A stretch of 33,726 nucleotides of DNA from Myroides phaeus (lineage in GTDB: Bacteria > Bacteroidota > Bacteroidia > Flavobacteriales > Flavobacteriaceae), in assembly GCF_900099675.1 (NCBI RefSeq), contig NZ_FNDQ01000028.1, positions 1-33,726 on the forward strand. The letters are read 5' to 3'. Numbering within the stretch: position 1 is the first letter of the stretch; each line of letters begins with the position of its first letter. This document shows, piece by piece, positions 1-8,189 of the stretch. The translations under genes were made by a program, and so were the position numbers. The notes under the pieces were generated by a model. The model saw only the letters and a program-made list of their open reading frames with translations. It searched no databases and was not told the origin of the DNA.

Positions 1-1
1 T

Positions 2-95
2 GCTCACTCCAAATTATGTGCATAAAAAAATCCAGAGAGAAAATCCCTCTGGATGTATTGTTTAAAAACTTGTCAATCTATTTTAGGACTAGTCA
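2..95. repeat. Left arm of 94-bp terminal inverted repeat
   Basis: These 94 bases are the exact reverse complement of 33633-33726. The arm contains, on the minus strand, an 11-bp hairpin followed by a run of seven T (24-54), the same terminator that follows the response regulator gene at the other end. Here no minus-strand gene ends close by except pheT, which already has its own terminator at 245-281, so this copy looks displaced or duplicated. Identity stops sharply at position 95. Confidence 0.97.
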
Positions 96-244
96 CGTAG
101 TATTAAGGTTGATTACTTCTGAGTACAATTTGTGCGGTAGGATTTTTGTACTTTATAGATGTAGGCATTCATATCAGTAGTATTTTGTAATATTAGAAAA
201 TAGATCTAATTATTATATAAACTAGTATAGAAGATAAGGTGAAT

Positions 245-281
245 AAAAAAAAGCATAACCAAATGAATGGTTATGCTTTTT
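245..281 (-). terminator. Rho-independent terminator of pheT
   Basis: On the minus strand a 12-bp stem (GCATAACC core, 249-260 with 269-280) with an 8-base loop is followed by a run of eight T. It lies about 20 bases after the pheT stop codon. Between it and the repeat arm (96-244) I see no convincing gene. Confidence 0.9.
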
Positions 282-299
282 AGTATATGGATGTAATGA

Positions 300-2735
300 T
301 TATCTCAATTGAGCACCAACATTATTTTCAAGTTGGTATTGTATTTTACCCATTATTTTTTCAACTTGACTATCAGTTAATGTTTTACTTGAATCTTCCA
401 TTAAGATTGAAATAGCATAAGATTTTTTACCATCTTCTATTTTATCTCCTTGGTAGACGTCAAATAATGTAACATCTTTAATGATATTTTTATCAACCTG
501 TTTAACAATATTGAATATTTCTCCAAATGTAACATTCTCATTAATTAAAAGAGCATAGTCACGTTTAACAGATGGATATTTATTAATGTCAGTAAATTTA
601 ATTTTAGCAGATAACATTTTAATGGTGTTATCCCAATTAAATTCTGCATAGAATACTTCTTGTTTGATGTCAAACTCTTTAAGAATACCTTTCTTAAGAA
701 TACCAAATTCAACAATTAAATCTTTACCTAAGTAATATGAGATACCTTCAGAGAAGATGTCAGATTCAACAGGTTGAGTTGTTGTTTTTGTTAATCCTAA
801 ACGAGCTACAATAGCATTGATGTATGCTTTGAATTCAAAGAAATCAATAGGTTTTTGTGTTGAGTTCCAACTTGCTTTAGTGATATTACCCGTTGCAAAA
901 ACAGCCAATCGCTTGTATTCTTCATAACTGTTTAGCATTTTATGGTAAGTTTTACCAAATTCAAAGAATTTTAAATCACCACGTTTTCTATTGATGTTGT
1001 AAGAAATAGACTCTAAACCTCCAAAAAGTAAAGATTGTCTCATTACACATAAGTCGTGGCTTAATGGGTTTAAGATATCTACTTGGAAACTTGAGTTGAT
1101 ATTCTCTGATAAATCGCTGTAATCAGGAGTAGTTAATGAGTTGTTCATAATCTCATGAAACCCTTGAGCAACCAATTGGTTAGCAATAATATTCTGTACT
1201 TTATGATCTTCAGTACGAGAGTTTGCTGCAATTGTAGCGTTTAATTTAGAAGAATAAGTGATATTGTTGAAACCATATACACGTAATACCTCTTCGATAA
1301 TATCAATTTCTCTTGTTACGTCTGCGCGGTAAGCAGGTACAGTGATACCAATACCAACATCAGACATACTATGTACTTTAATATCTAAAGACACTAAGAT
1401 TTTCTTTATTGTATCTTTTGGGATTTCTTCTCCAAGTAAACGGTTGATATTATTGAAGTTTAAGAAAACTGAACTGTCTTCAATTTTTTTAGGGTACAAA
1501 TCAACGATATCAGAAGTGATTTCACCTCCAGCTACTTGTTGAATTAATAAAGCTGCGTGTTTTAAAGCATATTCTGTAATAGACGGGTCAATTCCTCTTT
1601 CAAAACGGAAAGATGAATCAGTATTTAAACCATGTCTTTTAGCCGCTTTACGGATAGTAACAGGGTTAAAGTAAGCACTTTCTAAGAAAATTGTAGTTGT
1701 GTTTTCAGAAACAGCTGATCTTAATCCACCAAAAATACCTGCTAAGCACATTGGACCGTTCTCGTCACAAATCATCAAATCATCTTGGTGAAGTGTTCTT
1801 TCAACTCCGTCAAGAGTTGTGAATTTTGTTCCAGCCTCAACAGTTTTAACAATAACTTTTCCGCCTTTGATCTTAGCTGTATCAAAAGCGTGTAGTGGTT
1901 GCCCTAAATCGTGTAGTACATAGTTTGTAACGTCAACGATATTGTTTTTAGGTGCAATTCCAATAGCTTTAAGTCTGTTTTGTAACCATTCAGGAGATTG
2001 TTTTACTTCAACGCCAGAGATAGTTACTCCGCAGTATCTTGGAGCTTTTTTATAATCATTAACGCTTACGTCAATTTTTAACGTTCTACGTTCTACTTTA
2101 AATTTACTAACAGAAGGAGTAATCAACTCTTTATGTTGAATTTCTTCTTTTGAGTTTTGTAAAAGGCCAGCTCTTAAATCACGAGCAACCCCCCAATGGC
2201 TCATTGCATCAGAACGGTTAGGAGTTAATCCAATTTCAAAAACCTCATCAGTTACAACATTGAAAATAGTTGCAGCAGGAGTACCTGGTTCCCATTTGTT
2301 GTCAAGAACTAAAATACCACTACCATCTGTTCCAATTCCAAGTTCTACTTCAGAACAAATCATACCAAAGCTCTCTTCTCCACGAATTTTACCTTTTTTG
2401 ATTTGGAATGCATTTCCTTCTGCATCGAATAATTCTGTACCAATTGTAGCAACAGGTACTTTCTGTCCTTCAGCAACATTAGGAGCACCACAAACGATTT
2501 GTACTGGTTCACCTGTTCCTAAATCAACTTTTGTTACGTTTAATTTGTCTGCATTAGGATGTTTTGTACAAGACAATACGTGTCCAACAACAACTCCTTT
2601 TAAACCACCTTTTAAACTCTCATAGTGAGTGATTCCTTCCACCTCAAGACCTAAGTCTGTTAAGATTTCTGAAGTTTCGTCTGGTGTAATGTCTAATTTA
2701 ATGAATTGTTTTAACCAATTGTATGAAATCTGCAT
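300..2735 (-). CDS. pheT: Phenylalanine--tRNA ligase beta subunit
   Basis: This is the large subunit of the heterotetrameric phenylalanyl-tRNA synthetase, which charges tRNA-Phe in the cytoplasm. The 811 residues match the usual length of about 800. The protein starts with the typical MQISYNWLKQFI. An EMAP/OB-fold tRNA-binding domain follows (about 40-150, with the CTKHPNADKL motif), then the B3/B4 editing domain (about 220-385), the B5 domain (about 410-480), the catalytic-like core, and a C-terminal anticodon-binding FDX-ACB domain (about 715-811, starting near KYPSVKRDYAL). The alpha-subunit gene pheS is not in the window, so the two subunits are encoded apart. A TATATTTG box lies 26 bases before the ATG, and a strong terminator follows. 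Identification is secure. Confidence 0.97.
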   Translation of the reverse strand: MQISYNWLKQFIKLDITPDETSEILTDLGLEVEGITHYESLKGGLKGVVVGHVLSCTKHPNADKLNVTKVDLGTGEPVQIVCGAPNVAEGQKVPVATIGTELFDAEGNAFQIKKGKIRGEESFGMICSEVELGIGTDGSGILVLDNKWEPGTPAATIFNVVTDEVFEIGLTPNRSDAMSHWGVARDLRAGLLQNSKEEIQHKELITPSVSKFKVERRTLKIDVSVNDYKKAPRYCGVTISGVEVKQSPEWLQNRLKAIGIAPKNNIVDVTNYVLHDLGQPLHAFDTAKIKGGKVIVKTVEAGTKFTTLDGVERTLHQDDLMICDENGPMCLAGIFGGLRSAVSENTTTIFLESAYFNPVTIRKAAKRHGLNTDSSFRFERGIDPSITEYALKHAALLIQQVAGGEITSDIVDLYPKKIEDSSVFLNFNNINRLLGEEIPKDTIKKILVSLDIKVHSMSDVGIGITVPAYRADVTREIDIIEEVLRVYGFNNITYSSKLNATIAANSRTEDHKVQNIIANQLVAQGFHEIMNNSLTTPDYSDLSENINSSFQVDILNPLSHDLCVMRQSLLFGGLESISYNINRKRGDLKFFEFGKTYHKMLNSYEEYKRLAVFATGNITKASWNSTQKPIDFFEFKAYINAIVARLGLTKTTTQPVESDIFSEGISYYLGKDLIVEFGILKKGILKEFDIKQEVFYAEFNWDNTIKMLSAKIKFTDINKYPSVKRDYALLINENVTFGEIFNIVKQVDKNIIKDVTLFDVYQGDKIEDGKKSYAISILMEDSSKTLTDSQVEKIMGKIQYQLENNVGAQLR

Positions 2736-2760
2736 TCGAGAATAGTTTTTTATAAGTACG

Positions 2761-2768
2761 CAAATATA
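2761..2768 (-). promoter_or_regulatory. Promoter -7 element for pheT
   Basis: On the minus strand this reads TATATTTG, a full match to the Bacteroidota TAnnTTTG -7 consensus. It would place the transcript start roughly 18 bases before the pheT ATG. I see no clear TTG -33 element at the right distance. Confidence 0.5.
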
Positions 2769-2836
2769 AGCAATGCCTAAGTTTAAGTGAAATTATTTGC
2801 GATTAAAAAATCACAAAAAAGTATTAAGATTAGAAA

Positions 2837-3250
2837 TTACAGGAATTTCTGTTTAATTGATTCATTAGGAATCATGCAACTTTCCTTTTTTCCATACCAC
2901 TTATAACGATTTTTAGCTATAAAATCATAACCAATATCTGTAAGTGCTTTGGGGAAAACAGAAAAGATATTTATCAGAGAGTAGGGAAGTCCTAAGTATG
3001 AAGCTATCTTAAAAGCTGCTTGGGATTTTAGGTAGTATGAAATACCTGGTTGGTAAAGCACAATGCTATCCATTTTTTGTCTATCCACACCTATGTAGTC
3101 CAAAATCTGTTTACCGATTTCAGAGTCTAAAGAAGCAAATCTAAACTGATCGTTTTTATCTGCTTTAATAACCTTTTGGACGGTGTTGTCGCAAAGGTTG
3201 CAAACACCGTCAAACAAGATTATTTTTTTATTTCGTGGTATATCTAACAT
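2837..3250 (-). CDS. DCC-family thiol-disulfide oxidoreductase (DUF393)
   Basis: This is a 137-residue protein of the DCC family, named for its conserved DxxCxxC start. Here the motif is D14-G-V-C17-N-L-C20, directly after a hydrophobic beta strand (IILF), as expected for a thioredoxin-like CxxC active site. The family is annotated as putative thiol-disulfide oxidoreductase, but substrate and partner are generally unknown. The ATG shares one base with the mutS2 stop codon (TAATG), so the two are translationally coupled and co-transcribed. No signal peptide or membrane segment is evident, so it is probably cytoplasmic. Family assignment is good; function is only inferred. Confidence 0.85.
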   Translation of the reverse strand: MLDIPRNKKIILFDGVCNLCDNTVQKVIKADKNDQFRFASLDSEIGKQILDYIGVDRQKMDSIVLYQPGISYYLKSQAAFKIASYLGLPYSLINIFSVFPKALTDIGYDFIAKNRYKWYGKKESCMIPNESIKQKFL

Positions 3251-5424
3251 TACTTTTTGCGTTGTACCATCTCCAACTGGTCTAAACTTACTTTAGAAGT
3301 GAAGAAACCATAGTTAACAGTAGCTTTATTTTTTTCAATAACATCAATTGTTCCAACAGAACGACCGTCTATCATACGAACTCTATCACCAACTTTTAGA
3401 GGGAAGTTCGTTTTGTTTTTAACTTGTTCTTGTTGTTTTTTGACTTTTTCTTCTTTCTTTTCTTGGCGAATAACCTCAACTTTTTGCTCTACTTCTTTAA
3501 TAAGTTCTTTTTGTTGTTGTTCTTTCTCCTTTTTCTCTTTTATGGTAACTTTCTTGCGTTTAGAGTTTTCAATTTCAACTACTTTTAGAATTTCTCCAAA
3601 CAAAGTCTTCTTGCTTTTATTGTTGAAGTATTTTTCTGATAAATCATCTAAACGTTGTCCAAGAGAAACTAAGCGTTGATTTGAGTCGAAAAGCTCTTGG
3701 TATCTCTCCAATTTTTCTTGAATCTTTGTATTTATAGATTCCATTTTCTTGCTTTCTTCTCTTGCTTTTGTTTCTTCTTCTTTTAAGTTCTGAGAGGTAC
3801 GCTCCAACTTATGACGTTCTTTTTGCAAATTAGCAATTGTCTTGTCAAAGCGAACTTTGTCACCTTCTACTTTTTTCTTAGCTCTATTAATTAAGCTAAA
3901 AGGGATTCCGTTTTTCTGTGCTACTTCAAAAGTAAACGAACTACCAGCTTGTCCCACATTTAACTTATACATTGGTTCAAGTGATTTCTCGTCGAACAAC
4001 ATATTAGCATTGGTGGCATTAGGTAATTCATCTGCTAATATTTTTAAATTAGTGTAGTGAGTGGTAATGATACCATAAGCTTCACGATCGTAAAACTCTT
4101 CTAAAAACACCTCAGCTAACGCTCCTCCTAATTCAGGGTCAGACCCAGTACCAAATTCGTCAATTAAAAATAAAGTACGGTCGTTACACTTTTTCAAGAA
4201 GTAATTCATATTCTTTAAGCGGTAACTGTATGTACTTAAATGGTTTTCAATTGATTGATTGTCTCCAATGTCTGTTAAAATACGATCAAATAAGAAGGTT
4301 TTACTGCGTTCGTGAACAGGAATAAGTAAACCCGACTGTAACATAAGTTGAAGTAATCCAACAGTTTTTAACGTAATACTCTTTCCTCCAGCATTTGGTC
4401 CAGAGATAACAATAATACGGCTATCTTGTTTTAAACTAATTGTTTGAGGATAAGTTGGTTTCCTTTTCTCTTTGTTGTTAACCAATAGAATAGGGTGGTA
4501 GGCTTCTCTGAAATACATTTCTCTTTCGGATGTTATTTCAGGCAACAGACCATTAATTTTATTAGCATATTTTGCCTTAGCGGCAGTAATATCAATAAAA
4601 GTTAAGAAGTTTTGATAGTCAAACAACAACTCTCTAAAAGGGCGAATTGTGTTTGTCAATCTTTTTAAGATACGAACTATCTCTTCTCGCTCTTCATATT
4701 CTAAGTTGTTTAATTCTCTTGAAAAACGCAGTGTAGCCTCTGGTTCAATATAAACGATGCTGCCCGTTTTAGATTGACCAAGTACACTACCTTTCACTTT
4801 ACGTCTGTGCATTGCCATTACAGCTAATACACGTCTGTTTTCAACTACAGTTTCACGGATATCATCTAAATATCCTGCACTGTTGTATTGTGATAAAGCA
4901 GCACCGAAACTTTGGTTGATTTTTCCTCTTACTAAATTGATGTTCTTGCGAATATTCATTAAGTCAAGAGAAGCATTATCCTTGATCTCACCGTATTTGT
5001 CCAATACATTTTCAATATCTTTTAAGATACTTTTTTCAAGGGGATAATCAACTGCTTTACTATATAAATTAGGGTAATATTCCTCAAATTTCTTTAAGTA
5101 AACAAGTAAGTTAAGCGTTGTTTCTGTCAGTGTAAATATCTTTTTAAAGCTACTTACTTCAAGAAAACTATCTTCAATTCCTAAAAACTTTAATTCGTAG
5201 TCAATACTGTCGAAATAATGATTGGGAATTATATTATTATTAGTGTATGAAGAAACATATTCAGACGTTTGTTTTAACGCTCGAATAGTAGATTCTTCTG
5301 TTTTATATGGTCCGATTTCCAAAGCAGCTTCTTTACCAGCTTCTGTTACACAAAGTGCAGAAACAGTTTCTAAAACTGTATGGAATTCTAAGTCTTGTAA
5401 TGTTTTTTTATTTATTGATGTCAT
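3250..5424 (-). CDS. mutS2: MutS2-type DNA mismatch/recombination ATPase
   Basis: This is a MutS2 homologue of 724 residues. The core (about 290-500) carries Walker A GPNAGGKS at 342-349 and Walker B LIDEFGTGSDP with D422-E423, the ABC-type ATPase shared by all MutS proteins. A highly charged coiled-coil region follows (about 510-660) with runs of Lys, Glu and Gln. The C-terminus is a short SH3-like stretch (LKVGDRVRMIDG to the end). The mismatch-recognition domain of MutS1 is absent, as usual for MutS2. The C-terminal Smr nuclease domain of Bacillus-type MutS2 (about 780 residues) is also missing. Known roles of the family are suppression of homologous recombination and rescue of collided ribosomes; which applies here is open. 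Confidence 0.93.
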   Translation of the reverse strand: MTSINKKTLQDLEFHTVLETVSALCVTEAGKEAALEIGPYKTEESTIRALKQTSEYVSSYTNNNIIPNHYFDSIDYELKFLGIEDSFLEVSSFKKIFTLTETTLNLLVYLKKFEEYYPNLYSKAVDYPLEKSILKDIENVLDKYGEIKDNASLDLMNIRKNINLVRGKINQSFGAALSQYNSAGYLDDIRETVVENRRVLAVMAMHRRKVKGSVLGQSKTGSIVYIEPEATLRFSRELNNLEYEEREEIVRILKRLTNTIRPFRELLFDYQNFLTFIDITAAKAKYANKINGLLPEITSEREMYFREAYHPILLVNNKEKRKPTYPQTISLKQDSRIIVISGPNAGGKSITLKTVGLLQLMLQSGLLIPVHERSKTFLFDRILTDIGDNQSIENHLSTYSYRLKNMNYFLKKCNDRTLFLIDEFGTGSDPELGGALAEVFLEEFYDREAYGIITTHYTNLKILADELPNATNANMLFDEKSLEPMYKLNVGQAGSSFTFEVAQKNGIPFSLINRAKKKVEGDKVRFDKTIANLQKERHKLERTSQNLKEEETKAREESKKMESINTKIQEKLERYQELFDSNQRLVSLGQRLDDLSEKYFNNKSKKTLFGEILKVVEIENSKRKKVTIKEKKEKEQQQKELIKEVEQKVEVIRQEKKEEKVKKQQEQVKNKTNFPLKVGDRVRMIDGRSVGTIDVIEKNKATVNYGFFTSKVSLDQLEMVQRKK

Positions 5425-5820
5425 TCTTTGTAAATGAGATTGAATACAAAAATAATACTATTTGGATTAATAATCCTTTTCAAATTAAAAGTTGTACAAA
5501 AGGCTGGTAAATATTGTCAATGTTGAATTAGTAAATCACAATAGATATTTGGCAATGGATATCGTCTTGTATAGCGCAATTCACGTTTTAATTTATCCGT
5601 AGTGAATAAATAGACAAGATGCATAGGTATTCAAAGTAGATTAAATATAGGCTAAATTAGAGCAGTTAATCACCAAAATTACTCAATATGTACATAAGCG
5701 ATAGATTTATTTACCTAAACCCAACATCTGTCATATAATCATACAGTGAAAAGTTGTATTTTGTAAGCTGTTTAATCAAGCCAGCGATAACATCAATAGG
5801 TTGTACTAAAAGAAAATATT
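5425..5820. other. Gene-free divergent region between mutS2 and the CoA-transferase gene
   Basis: These 396 bases separate two divergently transcribed genes and should hold both promoters. I find one -7-like element for mutS2 (5447-5454) and none of full consensus for the plus-strand gene; the closest is a TATTTTG at about 5757, one T short. A 35-codon open stretch on the minus strand (5711-5818) reads like the end of a protein but has no start or obvious relative. I see no riboswitch-like fold. Confidence 0.6.
5447..5454 (-). promoter_or_regulatory. Possible promoter -7 element for mutS2
   Basis: Reads TATTTTTG on the minus strand, fitting TAnnTTTG, and ends 22 bases before the mutS2 ATG. 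The nearest upstream TTG is 26 bases away, longer than the usual 17-23, so support is moderate. Confidence 0.35.
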
Positions 5821-7086
5821 ATGAAGTATGTTTCAGCGTCAGAAGCGGCAAAAGTAGTCAAGTCCGGAGATAGGATTTATGTGCATGCAGCAGCGGCAAC
5901 CCCCAATGTTTTAACAAAAGCTATTTCAGATAGAGCAGATGAATTGAGAGGAGTAGAGTTTTGTCATATTCATACAGAAGGAGCGGCGCCATATGCAGAC
6001 CCAGCGTTAGCTGATAGTTTTCACGTAAATTCATTCTTTATTGGAAAAAATGTACGTCATACTATTGCGGCTGGCAATGGCTCATATACCCCAGTTTTTT
6101 TGAGTGAAGTGCCTAATTTGTTTAGAAAAGGAGCTGTTACATTAGATGTTGTTTTAATTCAAGTTTCACCACCAGACGAACACGGTTTTTGTTCGTTAGG
6201 AGTCTCTGTAGAAGCTACGGTCGCAGCAATGGAATGTGCTAAGGTTGTTATTGCTCAAATTAATTCTTTTATGCCACGTACTTTTGGTGATAGTGTGTTA
6301 CACATTTCAAAGATTGATATGGCAGTAGAACACAATTGTCCGCTTTATGCTTCTAAGCCAACTGTAATTACGGATACAGAAGCTAAGATTGGTGGTTTTG
6401 TGGCCGAACTTATTGAAGATGAAAGTACATTGCAAATGGGAATTGGAAATATTCCTAATGCGGTATTAGCTCAATTGACAAATCATAAGGATTTAGGACT
6501 GCACACAGAAATGTTTTCAGATGGTGTGATTGATTTGATAGAAAGTGGTGTAATCAACTGTTCTAAGAAAGCTGTTACCAAAGGAAGAGCATTAGCAACG
6601 TTTTTGATTGGTTCAGAGCGATTATATAAGTTTGTTGACAACAATCCGTTTATCGTTTTGAAAGAGTCTAACTATGTTAATGATACCTCTGTTATTCGTC
6701 AAAATCCTAAAGTAGTAGCTATTAACTCTGCTTTAGAAGTTGATTTAACAGGACAAGTATGTGCGGACTCGCTTGGTACAAAAATGTATTCAGGAGTAGG
6801 AGGACAGATGGACTTCGTACGTGGGGCATCGTTGAGTAAAGGAGGTAAAGCAATTATAGCATTGTCTTCTGTTAGTAATCGCGGTGATAATCGCATTGTA
6901 CCTTTCTTAAAACAAGGAGCAGGAGTTGTTACTACACGTGCTCACGCGCAATATATTGTTACAGAATATGGTGTAGCAGATTTGTATGGAAAGACTTTAA
7001 AACAAAGAGTGGAGGCAATGGCAAGTATTGCACATCCTAATTTTAGGGAAGAAGTTTTACGCACGTACTACAATAGTATAAAATAA
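5821..7086 (+). CDS. Acetyl-CoA hydrolase / 4-hydroxybutyrate CoA-transferase family protein
   Basis: This 421-residue cytoplasmic enzyme belongs to the class I CoA-transferase/acetyl-CoA hydrolase family, which moves CoA between short-chain acids or hydrolyses acetyl-CoA through a glutamyl-CoA intermediate. Visible family signatures are QVSPPDEHGFCSLG (about 114-127), GIGNIPNAVL (about 206-215), GLHTEMFSDG with the probable catalytic Glu230, the glycine-rich GGQMDFVRGA stretch (about 327-336), and TEYGVADLYGKT near the C-terminus. The length fits the 4-hydroxybutyrate CoA-transferase branch (about 430). Motifs alone cannot separate transferase from hydrolase or name the acid. The gene stands alone, with a palindromic terminator 17 bases after its stop. 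Confidence 0.88.
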   Translation: MKYVSASEAAKVVKSGDRIYVHAAAATPNVLTKAISDRADELRGVEFCHIHTEGAAPYADPALADSFHVNSFFIGKNVRHTIAAGNGSYTPVFLSEVPNLFRKGAVTLDVVLIQVSPPDEHGFCSLGVSVEATVAAMECAKVVIAQINSFMPRTFGDSVLHISKIDMAVEHNCPLYASKPTVITDTEAKIGGFVAELIEDESTLQMGIGNIPNAVLAQLTNHKDLGLHTEMFSDGVIDLIESGVINCSKKAVTKGRALATFLIGSERLYKFVDNNPFIVLKESNYVNDTSVIRQNPKVVAINSALEVDLTGQVCADSLGTKMYSGVGGQMDFVRGASLSKGGKAIIALSSVSNRGDNRIVPFLKQGAGVVTTRAHAQYIVTEYGVADLYGKTLKQRVEAMASIAHPNFREEVLRTYYNSIK

Positions 7087-7103
7087 TCAAACTATACGAT
7101 AGC

Positions 7104-7131
7104 AAAAAGGAGGTCAATGACCTCCTTTTTT
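7104..7131. terminator. Palindromic (bidirectional) terminator after the CoA-transferase gene
   Basis: A 13-base arm AAAAAGGAGGTCA and its exact complement are separated by one base, so the hairpin is GC-rich in the middle (GGAGG/CCTCC) with A and T runs outside. It can work on both strands. A copy differing at 1 of 26 bases lies at 9732-9757. Confidence 0.88.
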
Positions 7132-7200
7132 AGTTTCCAACTTACATTGAAACCTTATTATTAACCAATAATAATGTTTTAAACTTGCGCTATTTATTAA

Positions 7201-8094
7201 TTACCCAAACTTTTTACTTCCAGCTACACATAAAATGACTCCAATAGTAACTAATATCATATTCGGACTTACATATTCGTTTAACAATGTAGCCGCTAAT
7301 GCTAAACCAAAGAAAGGTTGAAGTAATTGTAATTGACCTACAGACGCAATTCCTCCTTGTGCTAATCCTTTGTACCAAAATACAAATCCAAGAAACATAC
7401 TAAATACTCCTAAGTACGCAACACCAATCCAAGCGTCTAAACCTACAAATTCGGGATTAGAGGGAGCTGTAAAGAACATAAGAGGTAGTGATACGGGAAG
7501 AGACAATACAACGGCCCACGAAATCACCTGCCATCCTCCTAATGCTTTTGATAATTTAGCACCTTCCGCATAGCTAAGCCCACAAAGTAAAATAGCAATA
7601 AGCATAAGAATATTTCCGATTGTAGAACTTGTCCCTCCTTGTAAAACTGCAAATCCAATTACGATTAAACTACCTACTATAGAGAACAGCCAGAATATTG
7701 GCTTAGGTTTTTCACCTCCTCTTATCACTGCAAAAACAGCAGTTGACATAGGTAGTATTCCCAAATAAACTAATGAGTGTGCTGATGTAATATGTTGTAA
7801 AGCCAATGCAGATAGCAAAGGAAAACCAATTACACCACCTATTGCTACAATAGCTAAAGGTGTTAATTGTGCTCTTGTTGGCTTCTTTTCTTTAAATAAT
7901 AATAAACAGACCAATGCTAAAATTCCTGCAATCGCAGCTCTTACAGCAGTTACAAAAATAGGGTCTAAGGAAATAACAGCGGCTTTGGTTGCAGGCATAG
8001 AACCACTAAAAAGCAATACCCCTATAAAGCCATTAATCCACCCATTTGAAAGGGAGGTTTGTTTTACAGTGTTTAATGCAGTAGCTTGTTTCAT
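7201..8094 (-). CDS. EamA-family (DMT) transporter
   Basis: This inner-membrane protein has about ten predicted hydrophobic helices arranged as two EamA repeats, the drug/metabolite transporter architecture that typically exports amino acids, metabolites or drugs. I start it at the ATG at 8094 (297 residues, MKQATALNTVK...) rather than the earlier in-frame ATG at 8154. A TATTTTTG promoter element (8117-8124) lies between the two, and the longer version would add an unusual cysteine-rich leader. The second helix region contains the typical SGSMPATKAAVISLDP sequence. It is divergent from a MocR-type PLP regulator at 8190, a pairing common for exporters induced by an amino compound. The substrate cannot be told from sequence. 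Confidence 0.9.
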   Translation of the reverse strand: MKQATALNTVKQTSLSNGWINGFIGVLLFSGSMPATKAAVISLDPIFVTAVRAAIAGILALVCLLLFKEKKPTRAQLTPLAIVAIGGVIGFPLLSALALQHITSAHSLVYLGILPMSTAVFAVIRGGEKPKPIFWLFSIVGSLIVIGFAVLQGGTSSTIGNILMLIAILLCGLSYAEGAKLSKALGGWQVISWAVVLSLPVSLPLMFFTAPSNPEFVGLDAWIGVAYLGVFSMFLGFVFWYKGLAQGGIASVGQLQLLQPFFGLALAATLLNEYVSPNMILVTIGVILCVAGSKKFG

Positions 8095-8116
8095 GTCTAA
8101 TGATTTAGTTATAGGA

Positions 8117-8124
8117 CAAAAATA
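8117..8124 (-). promoter_or_regulatory. Promoter -7 element for the EamA gene
   Basis: Reads TATTTTTG on the minus strand and ends 22 bases before the chosen ATG at 8094. It decides the start codon of the transporter. The direct-repeat copy at 8128-8137 sits just upstream, in an activator- or repressor-compatible position. Confidence 0.5.
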
Positions 8125-8127
8125 CAA

Positions 8128-8180
8128 GGATACAGTTGATAAGCACAGTAACAATTTTGTATATTTGAATGGATACAGTT
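8128..8180. promoter_or_regulatory. Putative MocR operator: 10-bp direct repeats
   Basis: GGATACAGTT occurs at 8128-8137 and again at 8171-8180, 43 bp apart start to start (about four helical turns), inside the short divergent region between the EamA and MocR genes. MocR-family regulators such as GabR and PdxR are known to bind spaced direct repeats. The first copy overlaps the -33 TTG of the plus promoter and lies just upstream of the minus -7 box. The second falls at the expected transcript start of the regulator gene. This is a prediction from position and repeat only. Confidence 0.55.
8136..8167 (+). promoter_or_regulatory. Promoter of the MocR-type regulator
   Basis: A TTG at 8136-8138 is followed after 21 bases by TATATTTG at 8160-8167, matching both parts of the Bacteroidota consensus. 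The ATG of the regulator is 22 bases downstream of the -7 box. Confidence 0.65.
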
Positions 8181-8189
8181 TAGAAAATT

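Noticed and set aside
113..205. A minus-strand open stretch ending in ...NAYIYKVQKSYRTNCTQK beside the left repeat arm, possibly a gene remnant.
   Set aside because: About 30 codons, no start context, no recognisable family; it could be chance.
5425..5820. A riboswitch in front of the CoA-transferase gene.
   Set aside because: No recognisable riboswitch core or terminator/antiterminator pair is visible.
8095..8154. A longer EamA transporter starting at 8154.
   Set aside because: The extra 20 residues lie upstream of the likely promoter box at 8117-8124 and are unlike family N-termini.
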